From Chromatiaceae bacterium (GTDB taxonomy: Bacteria; Pseudomonadota; Gammaproteobacteria; Chromatiales; Chromatiaceae), in NCBI GenBank assembly GCA_027078745.1, contig JALWWO010000020.1, positions 152,219-216,218 on the forward strand: a stretch of DNA of 64,000 nucleotides. The letters are read 5' to 3'. The number at the start of each line of letters is the position of its first letter. Positions within the stretch are counted from its first letter, which is position 1. The notes beneath the pieces are model-generated. The model saw only the letters and a program-made list of their open reading frames with translations. It searched no databases and had not been told where the DNA came from. Made by a program: the position numbers and the translations under genes. Below, piece by piece: positions 1-8,403 of this stretch.

Positions 1-369
1 GTAGCGGGCGAGATATTTTGCTAATCCGCTGAGAAAGCGGGATTCAATCTTGGCCGCCAGCGCCTTCCGAGCCGTTTCGCTCATGCGGGCATACACCGGA
101 CCCGCCACCCATTTTGCCATAGCCTCGAAGTCGAAATAGGGTGCGATCTCCCGATCCAAGAAGGCAGCGACCTGCAGCCGATTTTCCTTTTTCTTCAGGA
201 AAGACCGTAGTTTTTCTAACCCCGCACGAACGACTTTCGCCGCTTCCTCCGCAGGCGTTTGTTTGGGAACGGCGGTATAGGGGACTCCATAGCTGTAGGG
301 AATCGGCTGAGCTTGTGCCAGCCAGGGCAGAAATAACAGAAGAATGCCGGATGCTAGACTTGTCCTCAT
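1..369 (-). CDS. MlaC/Ttg2D-family phospholipid-binding protein, C-terminus cut by window edge
   Basis: Partial gene: the reading frame starts at the ATG complementary to 367-369 and runs off the left edge after 123 codons without a stop. The product begins with a cleavable signal peptide (MRTSLASGILLLFLPWLAQA). A region follows that resembles MlaC/Ttg2D, with an acidic-aromatic stretch around residues 76-90 (DFEAMAKWVAGPVYARM) that is typical of the family. MlaC proteins carry phospholipids across the periplasm between an outer-membrane complex and an inner-membrane ABC transporter. No other mla gene is visible, so this may be a stand-alone paralogue located beside the polysaccharide genes. 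The family assignment rests on the N-terminal third to half only. Confidence 0.72.
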   Translation of the reverse strand, partial: MRTSLASGILLLFLPWLAQAQPIPYSYGVPYTAVPKQTPAEEAAKVVRAGLEKLRSFLKKKENRLQVAAFLDREIAPYFDFEAMAKWVAGPVYARMSETARKALAAKIESRFLSGLAKYLARY

Positions 370-444
370 GTGCTTTCCTTTGGTGTAGATCCAAGTAGAA
401 ATCCAGGGTGCCAAGAGGGGCGTGCAAAATCAAGTTCATTCCGC

Positions 445-2724
445 CTATGCCCGCTCGGGCAGCCTGGCTTCTTCTTCAGAGACCCCATAGCTGTATTGGT
501 AGTCATAGCTGTACCCATAGCCATAGCCATAGCCATAACCGTAACCATGCGCACGTGGTTCGAATCGCTCGATGATCGCACCCACGATCGGTGCATTGGC
601 TGCCCGCAACCGTTTGACCGCGCCCTCGATAGCCCCATAGCGGGTGCTTTCGATGTCCACCACAAAGAGAGTTCCTTGGGCAAGGTTGGCCAAGACCAGG
701 GCATCGGCGAGGCCGATGACCGGTGGCCCATCCAGAATCACAAGGTCGAAGCGCTCGGCGGACAGCTGTAGGAGATTCAACATCTTGGCACTGGTGAGCA
801 ATTCAACAGGATTCGGGGGAAGCGGTCCGCTGGTAATACTGAAGAGACCCACTACCTGGGTGGACTGGGCGATCTCTGCAGGCTGGATATTCCCCGTGAG
901 GTAATTGGTCAGCCCCAGATGATTGGGCAGCCCGAACACGCGATGGAGGGAAGGGGAACGCAGGTCGCTATCGATGAGCAGTACCTTCTTACCGGCTTGG
1001 GCAAAAGTGATGGCAATATTGGTAGCTGCGGTGGTCTTTCCCTCTCCAGGTCCAGCGCTGGTCACATGCAGGATCTTGGGCGCGCCTTCCGCTGTGGAGA
1101 AGCTGAGCGCGGTTCGCAGAGATCGGACCGCTTCCGCAAAGGGACTTTTCGGCTTCTGTGCGGTTAGCAATTCTACTTCCAGCACCTCTTTTTCTTCCAC
1201 CAGGGGGAGGAGGCCGAGAACAGGGGCATGTACTCGATTTTCCACATCCTCATTGGATTTCACCCGGTCATCGATGTATTCAAAGAAGAAGGCCAGCAGG
1301 ATGCCGATAGCCAAGCCCACAGCCAGGCCCATGGTTAGGTTCTTCCGGAGATTGGGAGTATAGGGCGCACCGGGTACCTGAGCGCGATCTATGATAGAAA
1401 TGTTGTTGGTGCTGATACCTGCAACCACGCTGACATCTTTCAGTCGCTGCAAGAGACTTTCGTAGAGGGCACGGTTCGTGTCCACATCCCGCTTCAATGC
1501 TTGATAATCTGTCGTCTGGCTCTGAAGGTCGAGCACCTCCTGTTTGAGGGCGGCCACCTTAGCCCGCAGGGCCTCTTGCTCGCGGATTTTAGTCTCGTAC
1601 TCTACCCGAATCGCCTGCCGGATCGCGGCGATCTCTTCCTGAATCTGTTTCTCAACTTCCTGAATTTGCCGGTGCAATTGCTGCATTTTGGGATAACCGG
1701 GCTTGTAAATTCGAAGCTGTTCCTGATAACTCAGCTCCAACTCCGCCTTTTTTTCTTTCAACGCTTGGATGACCGGACTATCCAATTCTTTCAGGGTCGC
1801 TTCTCCGGTGCCCTGCAGGGCGCTGGCATAATTGGCTTCCGCTTGAATTCGTGCCCGTTCCGCTTCGGAAAGGGCTGCGCTCATGGCATTGAGCCGCCGC
1901 ATCACACTGCTGAGCTTGTCTTCCAGATCAACGATTTCCCGCTGCCGAGCATAAGCGATGAGGCGCTGTTCTGAATCCTCCAAATCTGCCCGTACCTTTT
2001 GGAGCCGTTCCTCTAGGAAGCGCTTGGCGTAGGTGCGTGCTTTGTAACGCCGTTCCAGCGTCATATTGATATAGGTTTCTGCCACTGCATTGACGATAGC
2101 CGCCGCTTCCCTGGGATTTGGGCTGTCATAGTGCAGCTTCACCAGCTGAGAATTTTTCATCGGCATTACTTGCAGCCGATTCATGAGCACGGCTTCTAGA
2201 TTCGGCATGTGAGGCTTTGCTCCGGGCGGTGTTGCCTCTGTCCCCCCGAACCAGCTGCGAACAGATCGCTTTAGCTCCTGGAAAAAGGAGTCTGCTTGCT
2301 GGGGTGTCGGTTTTACTGCTTCCAATCCCAACCGATCGATGACCCGTCTCGCTAAGCTTCGACTCTTGAGCAGGGCATATTGGGTTTGGTAATAGGTCCA
2401 ATCCCAAGTGGGTTCGAGAGAAATGCGCTCCTGTGCATCTACGATCTGTGTGGAAGGCGGTTCAATCTGCAATAACAGGGTGCTGCGATAGATGGGCGTC
2501 GTGTTATAGGTCTTGACCAGGGCGACCAACAGGCCGAGAACAGCACCGGCGAGGAGGATCCACTTTCTGCGCAACAAGATCAACCAGTACTTGCGCAGAT
2601 CCAGGCGTTCTTCTTCACCGGTTATCCCAAAGGGATCGGGAGACAACAGAGGCGTCTGCTGGGTAAGCCCGCGATGGAGGCGATCTAAGCTGCGCGTATC
2701 TTCCGGAGTCAGGGCCTGTGCCAT
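445..2724 (-). CDS. Wzc-type polysaccharide co-polymerase with tyrosine autokinase domain
   Basis: A 759-residue inner-membrane protein that controls chain length and export of a surface polysaccharide. The N-terminal part (about residues 40-480) is a Wzz-like chain-length domain. It has one transmembrane helix near residue 55, a long periplasmic coiled coil and a second helix near residue 465. The C-terminal part is a bacterial tyrosine kinase with Walker A (GPGEGKTT, about residue 558), Walker A' (LLIDSDLRSPSL) and Walker B (LVILDGPP). The tail carries about ten tyrosines in a Gly-Tyr-rich run, the usual autophosphorylation cluster. The Wza-like lipoprotein gene lies directly upstream on the same strand. 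A CpsB-type phosphatase, the expected antagonist, is encoded at 5087-5887. The family is clear; the polysaccharide is unknown. Confidence 0.93.
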   Translation of the reverse strand: MAQALTPEDTRSLDRLHRGLTQQTPLLSPDPFGITGEEERLDLRKYWLILLRRKWILLAGAVLGLLVALVKTYNTTPIYRSTLLLQIEPPSTQIVDAQERISLEPTWDWTYYQTQYALLKSRSLARRVIDRLGLEAVKPTPQQADSFFQELKRSVRSWFGGTEATPPGAKPHMPNLEAVLMNRLQVMPMKNSQLVKLHYDSPNPREAAAIVNAVAETYINMTLERRYKARTYAKRFLEERLQKVRADLEDSEQRLIAYARQREIVDLEDKLSSVMRRLNAMSAALSEAERARIQAEANYASALQGTGEATLKELDSPVIQALKEKKAELELSYQEQLRIYKPGYPKMQQLHRQIQEVEKQIQEEIAAIRQAIRVEYETKIREQEALRAKVAALKQEVLDLQSQTTDYQALKRDVDTNRALYESLLQRLKDVSVVAGISTNNISIIDRAQVPGAPYTPNLRKNLTMGLAVGLAIGILLAFFFEYIDDRVKSNEDVENRVHAPVLGLLPLVEEKEVLEVELLTAQKPKSPFAEAVRSLRTALSFSTAEGAPKILHVTSAGPGEGKTTAATNIAITFAQAGKKVLLIDSDLRSPSLHRVFGLPNHLGLTNYLTGNIQPAEIAQSTQVVGLFSITSGPLPPNPVELLTSAKMLNLLQLSAERFDLVILDGPPVIGLADALVLANLAQGTLFVVDIESTRYGAIEGAVKRLRAANAPIVGAIIERFEPRAHGYGYGYGYGYGYSYDYQYSYGVSEEEARLPERA
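512..547. repeat. Hexanucleotide repeat encoding the Gly-Tyr tail of the tyrosine kinase
   Basis: On the + strand a ccatag/ccataa hexamer repeats several times in a row. Read on the minus strand it encodes six consecutive Gly-Tyr pairs, followed by Ser-Tyr, Asp-Tyr, Gln-Tyr and Ser-Tyr. Such a short in-frame repeat can gain or lose units by slippage, which would change the number of phosphorylatable tyrosines. Confidence 0.8.
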
Positions 2725-2736
2725 AGCTCTTTCCCA

Positions 2737-3498
2737 CTACTGGAATGGATATCGGGTTGCCCAACCGCTCAAGATACCGCGCACCGTGTTGGTGAGCACC
2801 CGCGCGCCGGATTCGGGTACAAAAATCCGGTCATCGGAGACGATCAGAGGGTCTTTAGTCTCCCCTTCTTCGATTTTCGCCAGATCCACCACATAGGCAC
2901 GCATAGCACCGGTATCTGGATGCTTGCGAAAGACGAGCACCTCCGATTTCTTGCCCACTTTGTCCACGCCGCCGGCGAGGGCGATCGCCTGCATGAGAGT
3001 CATGCGGCCACTCAAGGGGAAGATCCCGGGTTTCTTCACATGACCGGTCACTGTCACCCGCTGGTTGGCGGATTCCTTGAGGCGTACATCCACTTGGGGA
3101 TTCTGAAGATAATCCGCACCCAGGCGCTCGGCGATTCGCGCTTCTGCTTCTTGGGTAGTCAATCCTGCCACCTTGATGTCTCCGATGAGGGCTATGTTGA
3201 TGGTTCCGGCTTCGCTGACCACCTCCTCTCCTGAAAGCTCCGGCACTTGGAAGACTTCCACTTGCAGCAGGTCATAGGGTCCGATGCGGTAAGTACTCAT
3301 GGGACCCGGATCGATGGGGATCTGCTTTTCCACCGGTACTAACATGCCCTGCACTTCGTTCCCCTGAGAATCGGCACCCTGTCCTTCTTCCTGGTCTGTT
3401 GGACTCACAATGCGATCCGACTCCCCGTCCGAGGTCGCGCATCCGCTGAGATGGATCAGCATCATGCCCATGAAAAACAACTGGATCGATCGATTCAT
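2737..3498 (-). CDS. Wza-type polysaccharide export outer-membrane lipoprotein
   Basis: A 253-residue lipoprotein: the N-terminus ends in a lipobox (IHLSGC, Cys at about residue 19). After a linker, the region around residues 70-155 (YRIGPYDLLQVEVFQVPELSG onward) is the polysaccharide export domain. The region around residues 150-230 is an SLBB-like domain (VTVTGHVKKPGIFPLSG). Members form the outer-membrane channel through which capsule or exopolysaccharide leaves the cell. The gene is 12 bp upstream of the tyrosine kinase gene and must be co-transcribed with it. It is divergent from the polymerase gene starting at 3576. Confidence 0.92.
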   Translation of the reverse strand: MNRSIQLFFMGMMLIHLSGCATSDGESDRIVSPTDQEEGQGADSQGNEVQGMLVPVEKQIPIDPGPMSTYRIGPYDLLQVEVFQVPELSGEEVVSEAGTINIALIGDIKVAGLTTQEAEARIAERLGADYLQNPQVDVRLKESANQRVTVTGHVKKPGIFPLSGRMTLMQAIALAGGVDKVGKKSEVLVFRKHPDTGAMRAYVVDLAKIEEGETKDPLIVSDDRIFVPESGARVLTNTVRGILSGWATRYPFQ

Positions 3499-3575
3499 CT
3501 GCGCGCTGGTCCCCTGTTTCTAGCTATATAATAAGCATTTTTCCAATTGCTAGCCGTGAACTCCCTACCGCTCGA
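3499..3575. promoter_or_regulatory. Short divergent promoter region between export and polymerase genes
   Basis: This 77-bp AT-rich spacer separates the two divergent arms of the polysaccharide locus. A TATAAT hexamer is present at 3527-3532, but no convincing -35 element at the right distance is visible on either strand. Both arms probably start here; the exact promoters cannot be assigned by eye. Confidence 0.35.
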
Positions 3576-5090
3576 ATGGTCCGTTCTCTGCAGTCTCTTT
3601 CCTCGTCGCAATCCCAAAGCTATCGGCTGTTGGGGTTTATCTTGATCTTTGCCCCTTTGTTCCGATCCGGCCAGCCCCCCCTGGCGATCCTCGTCTTGGA
3701 ACTCCTCGCCCTTGCATTGATCCTTTTAGCCCTCTGGCAACCGGGCACCGCGCTCACCCGCAGAGAAAGCCTGCGTTTAATTGCCTTGCTTTGCCTGCCT
3801 TTGTTCTATCTGGTTCCCCTGCCCGAATTCCTGGCCCAGCTCCTGCCCGGACGACAACCCTATTGGGAAGCCTTCGCTTTGCTGGGTATCCCGGAAGGCC
3901 AATGGTTCTCCCTTTCCCTGTATCCCCGGGAAACAGCATCCGCCTTTTTGCTCCTGTTGGTGCCCGTGGGGGTCTTTCTGGCTGTGCGCCGGCTAGAGTA
4001 TCGGCAAGTGCTGCGGCTCATCTATCTCCTGCTGGGCATCGCTTGCTTTCAAGCTTTGCTCGGTCTCTTGCAGTACATGGCAGCCCGAGGGGGCAGCAGC
4101 CCGCAGTTTCTCGGCCTGTCAATCCAAGGGTTGCCGAGTGCCTCCGGTACCTATACAAACCGCAACCATCTCGCCGGATTGCTGAACCTGGTCTTTCCCC
4201 TGGCCTTGGCTCTGGCGATCTTCAATATCGGGCATCGGGAACGAAATAGACAGAAGAATTGGCGGGATCAGGTCGTGTTCTTCGCTTCCCTGCGGGGTCA
4301 TCTGGCCTTCTTCTACGGCATGATCGCCCTTCTGCTTCTGCTGGGCATCATCTTCACTCGCTCTCGGGCGGGCATCGCCCTGAGCATGATGGGTATCCTG
4401 TTGAGCACTCTGCTGTTTGCCCGCCGCATCGGGGGCGACAATGTGTATGGCACCGTGGGCACGGTCATCGCCTTGACCATCGGCAGCGCCCTCACCATCG
4501 GGTTAATTCCCGTGCTCGATCGCTTTTCCGTGGGAGGCGCTGCGCAAGACGCGCGTTGGGCCGTCTTTTCCGCAACGTTGGATGGCATCGGCACCTTTAT
4601 GCCCTTGGGCAGCGGTCCGGGGAATTATCCCGATCTCTTTCCCCGATTTCAGCCGCTATCTCTGGGGCATTGGTTTATCAACCATGCCCATAATGACTAT
4701 CTGGAATGGCTGTTTGAAACAGGGATCTTGGGGGGCCTGCTCATCGCCCTGTTTCTCTGGGCCTATTTCCGGCGTTGGGGGCAGGTTTGGACGACCAAGG
4801 CATGGTCCCGATTCCGGTTTCTGCAGATCGCTTCAGGCATCGGCCTGTTGCTGATGCTCCTCCATTCCCTGGTGGATTTCAATCTGCACATTCCCGCCAA
4901 TATCGTCTTCTTTGCCTTTCTCGCAGGGGTGTTCTTCAGCCCGGTGCAGGATGTCTCAAAACCCCATCGCCGCAGGAAGCGCCGCACCCCTACCTTCACT
5001 GAGGAAGGCACGCCTCCGCCGGTGCCCGCCACACTGGGCGCACACACGCCGCCCCCGGAGCAGATTCCTAACCCCTTCTTAGATCCATGA
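3576..5090 (+). CDS. O-antigen polymerase/ligase-like polytopic membrane protein
   Basis: A 504-residue integral membrane protein with about ten to twelve hydrophobic segments. A large periplasmic loop in the middle includes the stretch SGTYTNRNHLAG and a later NHAHNDYLEWLFETG. The motif H-x-H-N-x-x-L-E-x-x-x-E-x-G is the signature of the Wzy/WaaL O-antigen ligase family. Such proteins polymerise or transfer lipid-linked glycan repeats at the periplasmic face. The C-terminal 50 residues are cytoplasmic, proline-rich and basic. The stop overlaps the start of the phosphatase gene (ATGA), so the two are translationally coupled. Whether it is a polymerase or a ligase cannot be told from the sequence. 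Confidence 0.85.
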   Translation: MVRSLQSLSSSQSQSYRLLGFILIFAPLFRSGQPPLAILVLELLALALILLALWQPGTALTRRESLRLIALLCLPLFYLVPLPEFLAQLLPGRQPYWEAFALLGIPEGQWFSLSLYPRETASAFLLLLVPVGVFLAVRRLEYRQVLRLIYLLLGIACFQALLGLLQYMAARGGSSPQFLGLSIQGLPSASGTYTNRNHLAGLLNLVFPLALALAIFNIGHRERNRQKNWRDQVVFFASLRGHLAFFYGMIALLLLLGIIFTRSRAGIALSMMGILLSTLLFARRIGGDNVYGTVGTVIALTIGSALTIGLIPVLDRFSVGGAAQDARWAVFSATLDGIGTFMPLGSGPGNYPDLFPRFQPLSLGHWFINHAHNDYLEWLFETGILGGLLIALFLWAYFRRWGQVWTTKAWSRFRFLQIASGIGLLLMLLHSLVDFNLHIPANIVFFAFLAGVFFSPVQDVSKPHRRRKRRTPTFTEEGTPPPVPATLGAHTPPPEQIPNPFLDP

Positions 5091-5887
5091 TCGATCTCCA
5101 CTGCCATCTACTGCCCGGTATTGATGACGGGGCTAGGGATTTGGAAACCGCGCTGGAGATGGCCCAGCTCGCTTGGCAGGACGGCATACAGCTCATCGCC
5201 TGCACCCCGCATATCTATCCCGGACTCTATGAGAACGATGCGCAGCGCATTCGGGCAGCGGTGGCGTCCTTGCGCCAACAGCTCGCGGCCGCTCAGATCC
5301 CCCTAACCCTGACCTATGGTGCAGATATTCAGGTGGATCCCGAGTTAGTGCCAGCTTTGCAGCAAGGCACTAGACCCACCCTGCATGGAAGCCGGTATTT
5401 CCTCTATGAACCCCCCCATCACCTCGCCCCCAGCTATTTCTTAGACTCCTTGTTCGATTGCCTCGCCGGGGGCTATGTGCCCATCATCACCCATCCGGAA
5501 CGGCTCAGTTGGCTGGATGAGTCCCATCACCCTTGGTTTCGGAAAGCGGTGGCACAGGGGGCTTGGATTCAGGTGACTGCCGGTGCCCTAACCGGTAGGT
5601 TTGGCAAAAGGCCCCGATACTGGGGGGAACGGCTGTTGGGGGAAGGTTTGGTGCATCTCCTCGCCACCGATGCCCACGATCCCCGCTACCGGCCTCCCTT
5701 GCTGGCAGAGGGACGAGAAGCCGCCGCGCGCCTGGTGGGGGAGGCAGAGGCGGCGCAGCTCGTGTGCATTCGACCGCAAGCCGTGCTCGACGATCTACCC
5801 CCCGCCCAAGTCCAACCCCCAGTTGGGGTTTCCCATCCCCCTGAGACACCGAAAAAACCCTGGTTCAAACGCTGGTTCAAAGGCTAA
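5087..5887 (+). CDS. CpsB/CapC-type PHP-fold protein-tyrosine phosphatase
   Basis: A 266-residue cytoplasmic metalloenzyme. The N-terminus MIDLHCHLLPGIDDGA is the metal-binding PHP signature (H-x-H and D-D-G). Further conserved parts are CTPHIYPGLY, ITHPERL and LATDAHDPRYRPP. Relatives such as CpsB and YwqE remove phosphate from the tyrosine-rich tails of bacterial tyrosine kinases. The likely substrate is the kinase encoded at 445-2724. The gene overlaps the polymerase gene by four bases and converges on the permease gene, overlapping its end by four bases. The C-terminal 35 residues are proline-rich and basic and look dispensable. Confidence 0.9.
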   Translation: MIDLHCHLLPGIDDGARDLETALEMAQLAWQDGIQLIACTPHIYPGLYENDAQRIRAAVASLRQQLAAAQIPLTLTYGADIQVDPELVPALQQGTRPTLHGSRYFLYEPPHHLAPSYFLDSLFDCLAGGYVPIITHPERLSWLDESHHPWFRKAVAQGAWIQVTAGALTGRFGKRPRYWGERLLGEGLVHLLATDAHDPRYRPPLLAEGREAAARLVGEAEAAQLVCIRPQAVLDDLPPAQVQPPVGVSHPPETPKKPWFKRWFKG

Positions 5888-6603
5888 CGGGTGATCAGGA
5901 GCAAACCCGTCATCAGGATCAGGAAAAAGGTGAGCTTCCGATAATCGTTCGGACCCATGCGCCGATACAGGAATACACCGGTTTGAGCACCCAGCATCAG
6001 CAGGGGCAGCATCCACAGAAACCAGCGCAGCACCTCCCCAGTGATCAATCCCAAGGAACCATGGGCGAAAAGGGTGATCCCGCCGGAAAGGGCGAAGAAA
6101 AGGGAAAGGGTTGCCTTCTGTCGATCCGCATCCCATTCGCTGTGAGCAGCTACATGCAGGATGATCGGCGGTCCATTGGTGCTAAAGCCTGCACCCAACA
6201 GACCGGAGGCGATGCCAAGCCCCAAGCGTTGTTCCCGCAACCAGGGAAAATCCGTCCGATAGCCTCCTAGGGAAAACAGGGCATAGCCGATGAGAAAGGC
6301 ACCGAGGGCGCTCATCCAAAGGGATTGGGGAAGTCCCTTGAGCAACAGAAGTCCCAAGGGCGTGCCCAGCAGATAGCCCCCCAGCAAGGGCCATACGGGT
6401 TTCATCTGCACCGCCGGATGCAGATGCCAAAGATTATAGACGGAGAGGAAAAAGCCCAGCAGCGCCAAGAGAGGCACCACGGTTTCCACCGGCAGCAACA
6501 GGGAGAGCAGGGGCACGGCGAGCAATCCGGAGCCAAAGCCGGAAAGCCCTTGAATCAATCCTGCGCTGAAGGCGATTGCGGAGAGGATCCAAAGATCAGC
6601 CAT
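5884..6603 (-). CDS. TauE/SafE-family sulfite/organosulfonate exporter-like permease
   Basis: A 239-residue membrane protein with about eight transmembrane helices. The start at 6603 (MADLWILSAIAFSAGLIQGL) was chosen because the longer frame would extend into the tRNA-Glu gene. The opening segment with GLSGFGSGLLAVPLL and the later GLLGAGFSTNGPPIILH are the two half-repeats of the TauE/SafE (DUF81) family. Members export or import sulfite, sulfonates or related anions; the substrate here is unknown. The gene lies downstream of two tRNA genes and shares no obvious pathway with its neighbours. Confidence 0.88.
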   Translation of the reverse strand: MADLWILSAIAFSAGLIQGLSGFGSGLLAVPLLSLLLPVETVVPLLALLGFFLSVYNLWHLHPAVQMKPVWPLLGGYLLGTPLGLLLLKGLPQSLWMSALGAFLIGYALFSLGGYRTDFPWLREQRLGLGIASGLLGAGFSTNGPPIILHVAAHSEWDADRQKATLSLFFALSGGITLFAHGSLGLITGEVLRWFLWMLPLLMLGAQTGVFLYRRMGPNDYRKLTFFLILMTGLLLITR

Positions 6604-6683
6604 CGGTTCCTGCTGAATCCGTGGATGCGATTGAGCTGAAACAGCGGGAAGGGAATGTGCGGCGGGTATCCAAACCCAGGAAA

Positions 6684-6760
6684 TTGGCGTCCCCAAGGGG
6701 AGTCGAACCCCTGTTGCCGCCGTGAAAGGGCGGTGTCCTAGGCCTCTAGACGATGGGGAC
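6684..6760 (-). tRNA. tRNA-Glu (anticodon TTC)
   Basis: The minus strand folds as a cloverleaf. The 7-bp acceptor stem is GTCCCCA/TGGGGAC, the anticodon loop is CTTTCAC with TTC in the middle, and the T arm is GGGG-TTCGACT-CCCC. The discriminator base is G and the 3' CCA is encoded (6684-6686). It lies 34 bp downstream of tRNA-Ala and is probably transcribed with it. Confidence 0.96.
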
Positions 6761-6794
6761 CTGAGCGGATCGCGAGATCTCGAATCGCTGCGTC

Positions 6795-6870
6795 TGGTGG
6801 AGCCAGGCGGGATCGAACCGCCGACCTCAACACTGCCAGTGTTGCGCTCTCCCAGCTGAGCTATGGCCCC
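6795..6870 (-). tRNA. tRNA-Ala (anticodon GGC)
   Basis: A 76-nt cloverleaf on the minus strand starting GGGGCCA and ending TGGCTCC-A-CCA, with the CCA encoded. The anticodon loop CTGGCAG gives anticodon GGC, which reads GCC/GCU. The T loop is GTTCGAT. It is the first gene of a two-tRNA unit. Confidence 0.96.
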
Positions 6871-6888
6871 GCGCGATCGGAGTTGGCA

Positions 6889-6917
6889 ACTATAGCGATT
6901 TCGGGCAACCCTGTCTA
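6889..6917 (-). promoter_or_regulatory. Sigma70-type promoter for the tRNA-Ala/tRNA-Glu unit
   Basis: On the minus strand a -35 hexamer TAGACA (6912-6917, 5/6 to consensus) is followed after exactly 17 bp by a -10 hexamer TATAGT (6889-6894, 5/6). Transcription would start near 6882, a dozen bases before tRNA-Ala. The -35 element overlaps the stop codon of the OsmC-like gene. Confidence 0.7.
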
Positions 6918-7388
6918 GTCTTTTTTCTCCTGGGAGCTGTGGAGTAAGTTCCCGGCTTCGTCCAATACAGATACTTCCATCGGAATGCCTGCCCGAATGC
7001 TGGCAGACACCACGCAGAACTCTTCGAACAGGGTTTTGCAGCGGTCGAAGCGGCGGGAATCCGCCAGTTCCTGCGCGAGGATGAGTTTCACTTCCATGCG
7101 GCCGATGCGAAGGCGTTTCTTCTCATTGCGCACCAAAACGCAGGTGGCTTCCGTCCGCAGGCTTTCGGGGGGCGGCTCATCCTTGGCAAGACAATAGAGC
7201 AGGCTAGCGCTGAGGCAGTTGGCCGCGGCGGCAGCCAGCAGGCGCGAAGCGTTGGGGCCCGCAGTTTCTCCCAGGGGAGGCGGCTCATCCATGAGGAGAT
7301 CCGCTGCCTTTTTCCAATCGAACTGGACCAGAATGCGATAGTCTGCCTGTTGTTGAAGATGGATGGTGAATCGACCAGCTTCCGACAT
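6915..7388 (-). CDS. OsmC-family protein
   Basis: A 157-residue protein. The start at 7388 (MSEAGRFTIHLQQ) has a good ribosome binding site (GGGAG) upstream; longer frames lack one. OsmC/Ohr relatives are thiol peroxidases or redox proteins whose activity depends on two cysteines. Here they appear as NCLSASLLYCLAK, at the start of a helix, and EEFCVVSASIRAGI near the C-terminus, in positions typical of the family. The substrate is unknown; many OsmC subgroups have no proven function. It is followed by the tRNA pair and preceded by ftsX. Confidence 0.8.
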   Translation of the reverse strand: MSEAGRFTIHLQQQADYRILVQFDWKKAADLLMDEPPPLGETAGPNASRLLAAAAANCLSASLLYCLAKDEPPPESLRTEATCVLVRNEKKRLRIGRMEVKLILAQELADSRRFDRCKTLFEEFCVVSASIRAGIPMEVSVLDEAGNLLHSSQEKKD

Positions 7389-7425
7389 CAAAATCTCCCA
7401 CCGATGAAGAAAAAAACCTGAGCAG

Positions 7426-8403
7426 CTATCGGGTGCTCGCAGTTTGCAAGTGGCGGCCGACAGAAAGCCAGCTGCCCAACAGCCCCAAGCCCGCACTCCC
7501 CCCTAGGAGTGTGCCCAGTTCCTTGGCTTCCAACCCCTTCAGATGAAAATCCATCTGATAGAGCTGAGCGAGATGAGCAACGGGTTCCTGCAACAGGAAC
7601 AGACTAAAGGCGATGAGCACCCAAGCGATCCCCCCGCCCAGCAGACCATACCAAATCCCGATGTATAGAAAAGGGCGGCGGATGAATCCAGGGGTGGCCC
7701 CTACCAAATCCATGATTTCGATCTCCTCCCGCCGATTCTCGATTTCCAACCGGATGGTATTGCCGATGATGAGCAGTACCCCGCCGGACAGGGCAAAGGC
7801 CAGGAGCAGGACTAACCGTTCCACCAGGGCCAGAATGCCCTGAAAACGCTGCATCCATCGGGTATCCAGGCGGGCAAACTCCACTTCCGGCAGGCTGCTG
7901 AGCCAATCTGCCAGCGCTTCCAAAGATTCCGGATCTGCCAGCCTGGGCGCTGGGGCAAGCGCGATCACGATGGGCAGGGGATTTTCCGGCAACTGCGCGA
8001 TGGCTTCTGCAAAGGCGGGATCGCTTTTCAGGCTTTCCAATGCCTGATCCGGCAGGATCAGCTGCACGGATTGAATGTCTGGTTTATCCAACAGACGCTG
8101 GGCGAGGCGTTCCGCCTGCGGCTGTTGCACATCCAGATGAAGGAAGAGGGAGAGGGCGGCGGTCGGTTGCCAAGTCCCGCTGAGCTGTTGCAGGTTGCGG
8201 GCGAACACATAGAGGCTGGCAGGCAGGGCGAGGGCGATGCCGATGACCGCAGCGGTCATCAGGGTGGCCAGGGGACTGCGCCGCAACTGGCCCAGGCTGC
8301 TCAGGGCGCTTTGCAGATGTTGGCTCAGCCAGATGAAGGGGCGCAGCAGCGTGCGCCTTTCCGGACTCCTCTTCCGCTGCCGGCGCTCAGGCACGAAAGG
8401 CAT
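7426..8403 (-). CDS. ftsX: Cell-division protein FtsX
   Basis: A 325-residue inner-membrane protein with the FtsX layout. There is a basic cytoplasmic N-terminus (residues 1-45), one transmembrane helix (about 47-70), a periplasmic domain (about 71-195) and three C-terminal helices. With FtsE it forms an ABC-transporter-like complex at the division septum that controls peptidoglycan hydrolases through EnvC-type proteins. The gene overlaps the end of ftsE by 17 bp and is the last of the ftsY-ftsE-ftsX operon. Confidence 0.95.
   Translation of the reverse strand: MPFVPERRQRKRSPERRTLLRPFIWLSQHLQSALSSLGQLRRSPLATLMTAAVIGIALALPASLYVFARNLQQLSGTWQPTAALSLFLHLDVQQPQAERLAQRLLDKPDIQSVQLILPDQALESLKSDPAFAEAIAQLPENPLPIVIALAPAPRLADPESLEALADWLSSLPEVEFARLDTRWMQRFQGILALVERLVLLLAFALSGGVLLIIGNTIRLEIENRREEIEIMDLVGATPGFIRRPFLYIGIWYGLLGGGIAWVLIAFSLFLLQEPVAHLAQLYQMDFHLKGLEAKELGTLLGGSAGLGLLGSWLSVGRHLQTASTR

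Noticed and set aside
6604-6696. Upstream start for the TauE/SafE permease
   Set aside because: It would run into the tRNA-Glu gene; the start at 6603 gives the normal N-terminus.
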